Source of the DNA: Arsenophonus sp046530785
Lineage (GTDB): Bacteria; Pseudomonadota; Gammaproteobacteria; Enterobacterales; Enterobacteriaceae
Direction: 5' to 3'
DNA length: 5,933 bases
Assembly (NCBI GenBank): GCA_046530785.1
Contig: JBHEQT010000028.1
Span: forward strand, 1-5,933
Positions 5,921 through 5,933 of this stretch are shown piece by piece. The notes beneath the pieces were generated by a model. That model had not been told where the DNA came from and searched no databases. It saw only the letters and a list, made by a program, of their open reading frames with translations. A program made the translations under genes and the position numbers. How positions within the stretch are numbered: position 1 is the first letter of the stretch; each line of letters begins with the position of its first letter.

Positions 5921-5933
5921 GTTTCTATATACA

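Larger units (their letters stand above)
4742..5933. other. Gene-free AT-rich region upstream of rpiA
   Basis: The first 60 or so bases probably hold the rpiA promoter and leader. Beyond that I see no gene on either strand. In E. coli the divergent regulator argP lies next to rpiA on this side; I could not recognise its helix-turn-helix N-terminus here, so it is lost or unrecognisable (inference). Minor inverted repeats include TAGATTT/AAATCTA at 4934-4948, CTGTA/TACAG at 5191-5211, TGAGAA/TTCTCA at 5222-5244 and TAAGTTG/CAACTTA at 5648-5689. A short patch at 5830-5852 is richer in G+C than its surroundings and may be the last trace of a gene, but no frame in it reads as a known protein. Confidence 0.7.

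Noticed and set aside
1..5933. CRISPR array, insertion sequence or toxin-antitoxin pair
   Set aside because: No regularly spaced repeats, no transposase or short paired ORFs with start signals were seen on either strand.

Overview
The window looks like a piece of a strongly reduced, very AT-rich gammaproteobacterial endosymbiont genome, most plausibly an insect symbiont in the Enterobacterales. The evidence is two intact proteins that align end to end, from memory, with the E. coli/Serratia versions, in DNA that is otherwise mostly non-coding. Only about 1.26 kb of 5.93 kb (roughly 21%) is convincingly coding. Serratia symbiotica- or Sodalis-like symbionts in mid-decay would fit, but the species cannot be fixed from two genes.

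Layout: 1-1229 is AT-rich DNA with no gene I can support, holding several hairpins. 1230-1820 (+) is ygfA/fau (5-formyltetrahydrofolate cyclo-ligase). 1821-4075 is a 2.26 kb spacer between the converging 3' ends of the two genes, with several inverted repeats. 4076-4741 (-) is rpiA (ribose-5-phosphate isomerase A). 4742-5933 has no recognisable gene; it starts with a candidate rpiA promoter and a 22-nt palindrome.

The arrangement is a hollowed-out version of the enterobacterial block zapA - ssrS (6S RNA) - fau > < serA < rpiA, argP >. Orientation and order of fau and rpiA are kept. serA, which should lie between them, is not recognisable, and I see no 6S RNA or zapA upstream of ygfA and no argP upstream of rpiA. 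The long spacers are therefore best read as graves of those genes. This synteny reading rests on known E. coli gene order, not on remnants I could align.

The two enzymes do not form a pathway: ygfA salvages 5-formyl-THF into the one-carbon folate pool, and rpiA links the pentose phosphate pathway to ribose-5-phosphate for nucleotides. Both are housekeeping functions often kept in reduced genomes. I see no previously undescribed protein system. The most unusual signals are in the non-coding DNA: a 17-bp perfect hairpin bracketed by a 10-nt direct repeat (843-903), a chain of overlapping palindromes (2473-2520), and a palindrome just upstream of rpiA. At this base composition many AT-only hairpins are expected by chance, and the scores reflect that.
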